Translations under genes and position numbers: made by a program
Part shown: positions 31,643-33,391 of the stretch, piece by piece
Position numbering within the stretch: position 1 is the stretch's first letter
Layout: every line of letters starts with the position of its first letter
Notes under the pieces: model-generated
The model's input: the letters and a program-made list of their open reading frames with translations, nothing else
Databases searched by the model: none
What the model was told of the DNA's origin: nothing
NCBI GenBank assembly: GCA_937941245.1
Contig: CALDYC010000120.1
Span: 1-33,391, forward strand
Length of the DNA stretch: 33,391 bases
Reading direction: 5' to 3'
Origin: an uncultured Acidimicrobiales bacterium
GTDB lineage: Bacteria > Actinomycetota > Acidimicrobiia > Acidimicrobiales > UBA10347

Positions 31643-32308
31643 GTGTCGAACGAAACCGGCGCGACGGCGGTGAAGCAACCTGCACAGGTCGAGCCGGGTG
31701 CCACGTCGCTGCCCAAAGGTGAGCGGACGGCGTTGCGGATTCGCGACTGCGCCGCTGAGTTGTTCTTCGATCAGGGCTACGACAAAACCACGGTCGCAGC
31801 CGTAGCCCAGCGTGCAGACACGGCGACCGGCACCGTGTTGCTCCACTTTGGATCGAAGGCGTCACTAGCAGCCGCTGCCTTTGGGGCCGAGGTGCGCATC
31901 GTCGTTCGTCAGCTCGCATCCGACCTCTCAGGAACCTCGGCGCAACAGGATCTGCACGACCTCGTTCAGGGTCTGCTCGAGTGGTACGCCGCTCACGACC
32001 GAGTCGTCGCCGCGCTCTTGAAAGAGTCGCTGTTCGACCTCGATGGCGGAAACGGCGAATATGACGAGACAGTCGATGCAACGATGTCACTCTTCAGTGG
32101 CATTTTGGCGTCGCATGTCCCGGCACTGACGGCCGAACGTTCGGCGCTACTCGGCCAAGCACTTGTCGCCCACTACCTCGTCGTCCTCCTGCGTGGGTTC
32201 AGAGGTGCCTACCACTGCATCGACGATCAAGTTGCGCACTTCGATGCTCTCGTCGATGCGCTGATCAACCCCCTAGCGCACCACGATCAATCTGCACGAG
32301 GGGTGTAG
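31643..32308 (+). CDS. TetR-family transcriptional regulator
   Basis: A 221-aa TetR-family regulator. After a disordered N terminus, the helix-turn-helix region reads IRDCAAELFFDQGYDKTTVAAVAQRADTATG in sections: AAELFFDQGYDKTTV, then AVAQRADTATGTVLLHFGSK, the usual place of the recognition helix. The rest is the variable ligand-binding helical domain. It starts at GTG 31643, with a weak ribosome site. It is divergent from the SRPBCC gene, and the twin palindromes in the shared gap are the probable operators, giving repression of both genes. Its end overlaps the tail of the convergent MOSC gene by 22 bp. Confidence 0.88.
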   Translation: MSNETGATAVKQPAQVEPGATSLPKGERTALRIRDCAAELFFDQGYDKTTVAAVAQRADTATGTVLLHFGSKASLAAAAFGAEVRIVVRQLASDLSGTSAQQDLHDLVQGLLEWYAAHDRVVAALLKESLFDLDGGNGEYDETVDATMSLFSGILASHVPALTAERSALLGQALVAHYLVVLLRGFRGAYHCIDDQVAHFDALVDALINPLAHHDQSARGV

Positions 32309-32736
32309 CCGAGCAGGTCACCTTGTGTGATGTAGCCGGACGTGATGACGCGACAAATCACGCCTCCGGTTCCACGCATGGCAGCGGCTGCTCCGTCGCC
32401 GATCGTGTCGTCAAGTAGCCGACATGGCGCGGCCCGCCGGACTACCTCGAGCACGCATGTGTTCGTCTCGAACCGCGTGCCTGGCGCACACGGCAACAGG
32501 TCTCCCTCGACCGTGATGTTGCGTCGGGTGAGCAGCGGATCAATCGTGCTTCCGAGTCGCTCCGATGCGGCCGAGATCATCGCGGTTGACTGCAGGCTTA
32601 CGTGGCGATGGCGTGATGTGGCGTAACGGTCACCAACGATGCCGCCGCCGTCGAGCAATTCGATCGCAACCACGGGTCGCATGGGCAGGCGAGTGGCCGG
32701 GCTGATCTGCAACCCCACGACCGTCCACGGCGACAC
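32287..32736 (-). CDS. MOSC-domain protein
   Basis: A 149-aa single-domain MOSC protein (the domain at the C terminus of molybdenum cofactor sulfurases). Typical features are VGLQISPATRLPMRPV, GGIVGDRYA near the N terminus, LLTRRNITVEGDLL and VRRAAPCRLLDDT, with the conserved Cys in the latter. MOSC proteins handle sulfur on the molybdenum cofactor or catalyse Mo-dependent N-hydroxyl reduction. It begins at GTG 32736, 4 bp after the stop of the iron-sulfur subunit of a molybdenum hydroxylase, so the two are co-transcribed; a role in supplying or inserting the cofactor of that hydroxylase is inferred. Confidence 0.85.
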   Translation of the reverse strand: MSPWTVVGLQISPATRLPMRPVVAIELLDGGGIVGDRYATSRHRHVSLQSTAMISAASERLGSTIDPLLTRRNITVEGDLLPCAPGTRFETNTCVLEVVRRAAPCRLLDDTIGDGAAAAMRGTGGVICRVITSGYITQGDLLGYTPRAD

Positions 32737-32740
32737 GGAT

Positions 32741-33214
32741 TCAGGTGCCGTTCAGCTCAACAGCAGTTGCACGTACTGCATCGACGATTCGTGCATAGCC
32801 GGTGCAGCGACACAAATTGCCAGACAACCCGATGCGGATCTCCTCGTCGGTCGGAGCGGGGTTGCGCTCAAGAAGCGCCGCCGCCGACATCAACATGCCA
32901 GGCGTGCAGAACCCGCACTGCACCCCACCAGTCGTAAGAATGTTGCGTTGCAGGGCATGCATGTCGTCGGCAGAACCCAGGCCCTCGACCGTGGTGATCT
33001 CGCGGCCCTCTGTCTGCACTGCGAGGTAGCTGCACGAGTTGATCGGCTGCCCGTCGAGTAGCACCATGCACGCGCCGCATTCGCAATCGTCGCAGCCCTC
33101 TTTGGTTCCTGTTAGGCCCACCTCGGTCCGAAGCACGCTTGAGAGATTGCGGTCGATGTCGATCGTTGCCGGCCACGTCATGCCGTTGACCCGAAGATTC
33201 ACTCGCTGGCTCAT
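32741..33214 (-). CDS. [2Fe-2S] subunit of a molybdenum hydroxylase (CoxS/XDH small-subunit family)
   Basis: A 157-aa iron-sulfur subunit of the xanthine-dehydrogenase/CO-dehydrogenase type. The plant-ferredoxin-like cluster is held by C41-x4-C46-x2-C49-x11-C61 (CDDCECGACM ... NSC), with an extra Cys at 44 in place of the common Gly. The second cluster is formed by CGFC (in QCGFCTPGM) and the later CRC (GNLCRCTGY). It passes electrons from the molybdenum site to FAD. ATG 33214 overlaps the stop of the upstream FAD-subunit gene (ATGA), and the MOSC gene follows by 4 bp. The large molybdopterin subunit is not in the window, so the substrate is unknown; CO oxidation is not implied by this subunit. 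Confidence 0.93.
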   Translation of the reverse strand: MSQRVNLRVNGMTWPATIDIDRNLSSVLRTEVGLTGTKEGCDDCECGACMVLLDGQPINSCSYLAVQTEGREITTVEGLGSADDMHALQRNILTTGGVQCGFCTPGMLMSAAALLERNPAPTDEEIRIGLSGNLCRCTGYARIVDAVRATAVELNGT

Positions 33215-33391
33215 TGTGCTGCTCCGATTCCGAGTGCTCGATTGACTGGCACGGCGATTGTCTCGCCGCCGGCTCGCCGCGCTGCCGCATGGAATGCCCG
33301 CTGCGCCATGACCCCAACGGTGTGTCGGCGGTACCGGTCAGAAGCCCGCAAGTCGCTGATAGGCGACGCCTGCTCCGAAGCGATCGAGGCC
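33211..33391 (-). CDS. C-terminal end of the FAD-binding molybdenum-hydroxylase subunit (CoxM-like, partial)
   Basis: The last 60 codons of a minus-strand gene that continues beyond the right edge, ending at TGA 33211-33213, which overlaps the CoxS-like start. The peptide includes SPISDLRASDRYRRHTVGV followed by MAQRAFHAAARRAGG. The P-I-S-D-x-R-A-S/T-x-x-Y-R pattern is the standard C-terminal motif of FAD-binding CoxM/XdhB subunits. Identification rests on that motif and the gene order M-S. Confidence 0.8.
   Translation of the reverse strand, partial: ASIASEQASPISDLRASDRYRRHTVGVMAQRAFHAAARRAGGETIAVPVNRALGIGAAQ

Overview
The window looks like chromosome of a high-GC, free-living actinobacterium. 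GC-rich codon use, GTG/TTG starts, tight ATGA/TGATG overlaps, MacB/FtsX exporters and the mix of CaiB/FadD/2OG-oxygenase/nitroreductase genes fit the class Acidimicrobiia (for example Ilumatobacter-like marine lineages). That placement is inference; there is no rRNA or other marker gene here. There is no tRNA, CRISPR array, transposase or phage gene. About 27 protein genes fill nearly all the DNA and no gene-free stretch exceeds about 210 bp.

Layout. (1) 1-423: the end of an unrecognised plus-strand gene, then a 5'-truncated enoyl-CoA hydratase remnant. (2) 424-6584 (minus): an ArsR-like regulator, SDR dehydrogenase, hydantoinase/oxoprolinase subunits A and B and a DAO-type FAD oxidoreductase, with translational coupling from SDR to DAO. 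(3) 6675-8839 (minus): a sensor kinase/OmpR-type response regulator pair, divergent from a Cys-containing lipoprotein (8984-10213), with clustered TTCTCAG boxes between them. (4) 10242-15682 (minus): MttB-superfamily methyltransferase, dimethylglycine/sarcosine dehydrogenase-like flavoprotein and a Rieske oxygenase of the quaternary-ammonium type. (5) 15764-19906 (minus): nitroreductase, a YCII-domain protein with a structured leader, and a three-gene ABC exporter. (6) 20112-25408: CaiB-type CoA-transferase and acyl-CoA synthetase, divergent from a 2OG-Fe(II) oxygenase and a DUF7064/7065-like protein. (7) 25499-31034: a secreted three-repeat Cys-rich protein, a truncated paralogue of the region-3 lipoprotein, a DMFase-like enzyme, a YHYH lipoprotein and a membrane-anchored beta-propeller-like protein. 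(8) 31045-33391: SRPBCC protein divergent from a TetR regulator over two matching palindromes, then a MOSC protein and subunits of a molybdenum hydroxylase.

How the genes may work together. A recurring theme is C-N chemistry on small, often methylated, nitrogen compounds: HyuAB plus a DAO oxidase, MttB plus DMGDH plus Rieske, and a DMFase-like amidase. The MttB-DMGDH-Rieske block is the best candidate for a pathway that removes methyl groups from glycine betaine or a related compound. It has no corrinoid protein, no activase and no oxygenase reductase nearby. The second candidate for something new is the secreted protein with three 26-residue C-x6-C repeats. Regulatory signals seen include OmpR-type direct repeats shared by two promoters, a hairpin that can cover the YCII start codon, a twin TetR-type operator, and two 16-bp minisatellites at gene stop codons.
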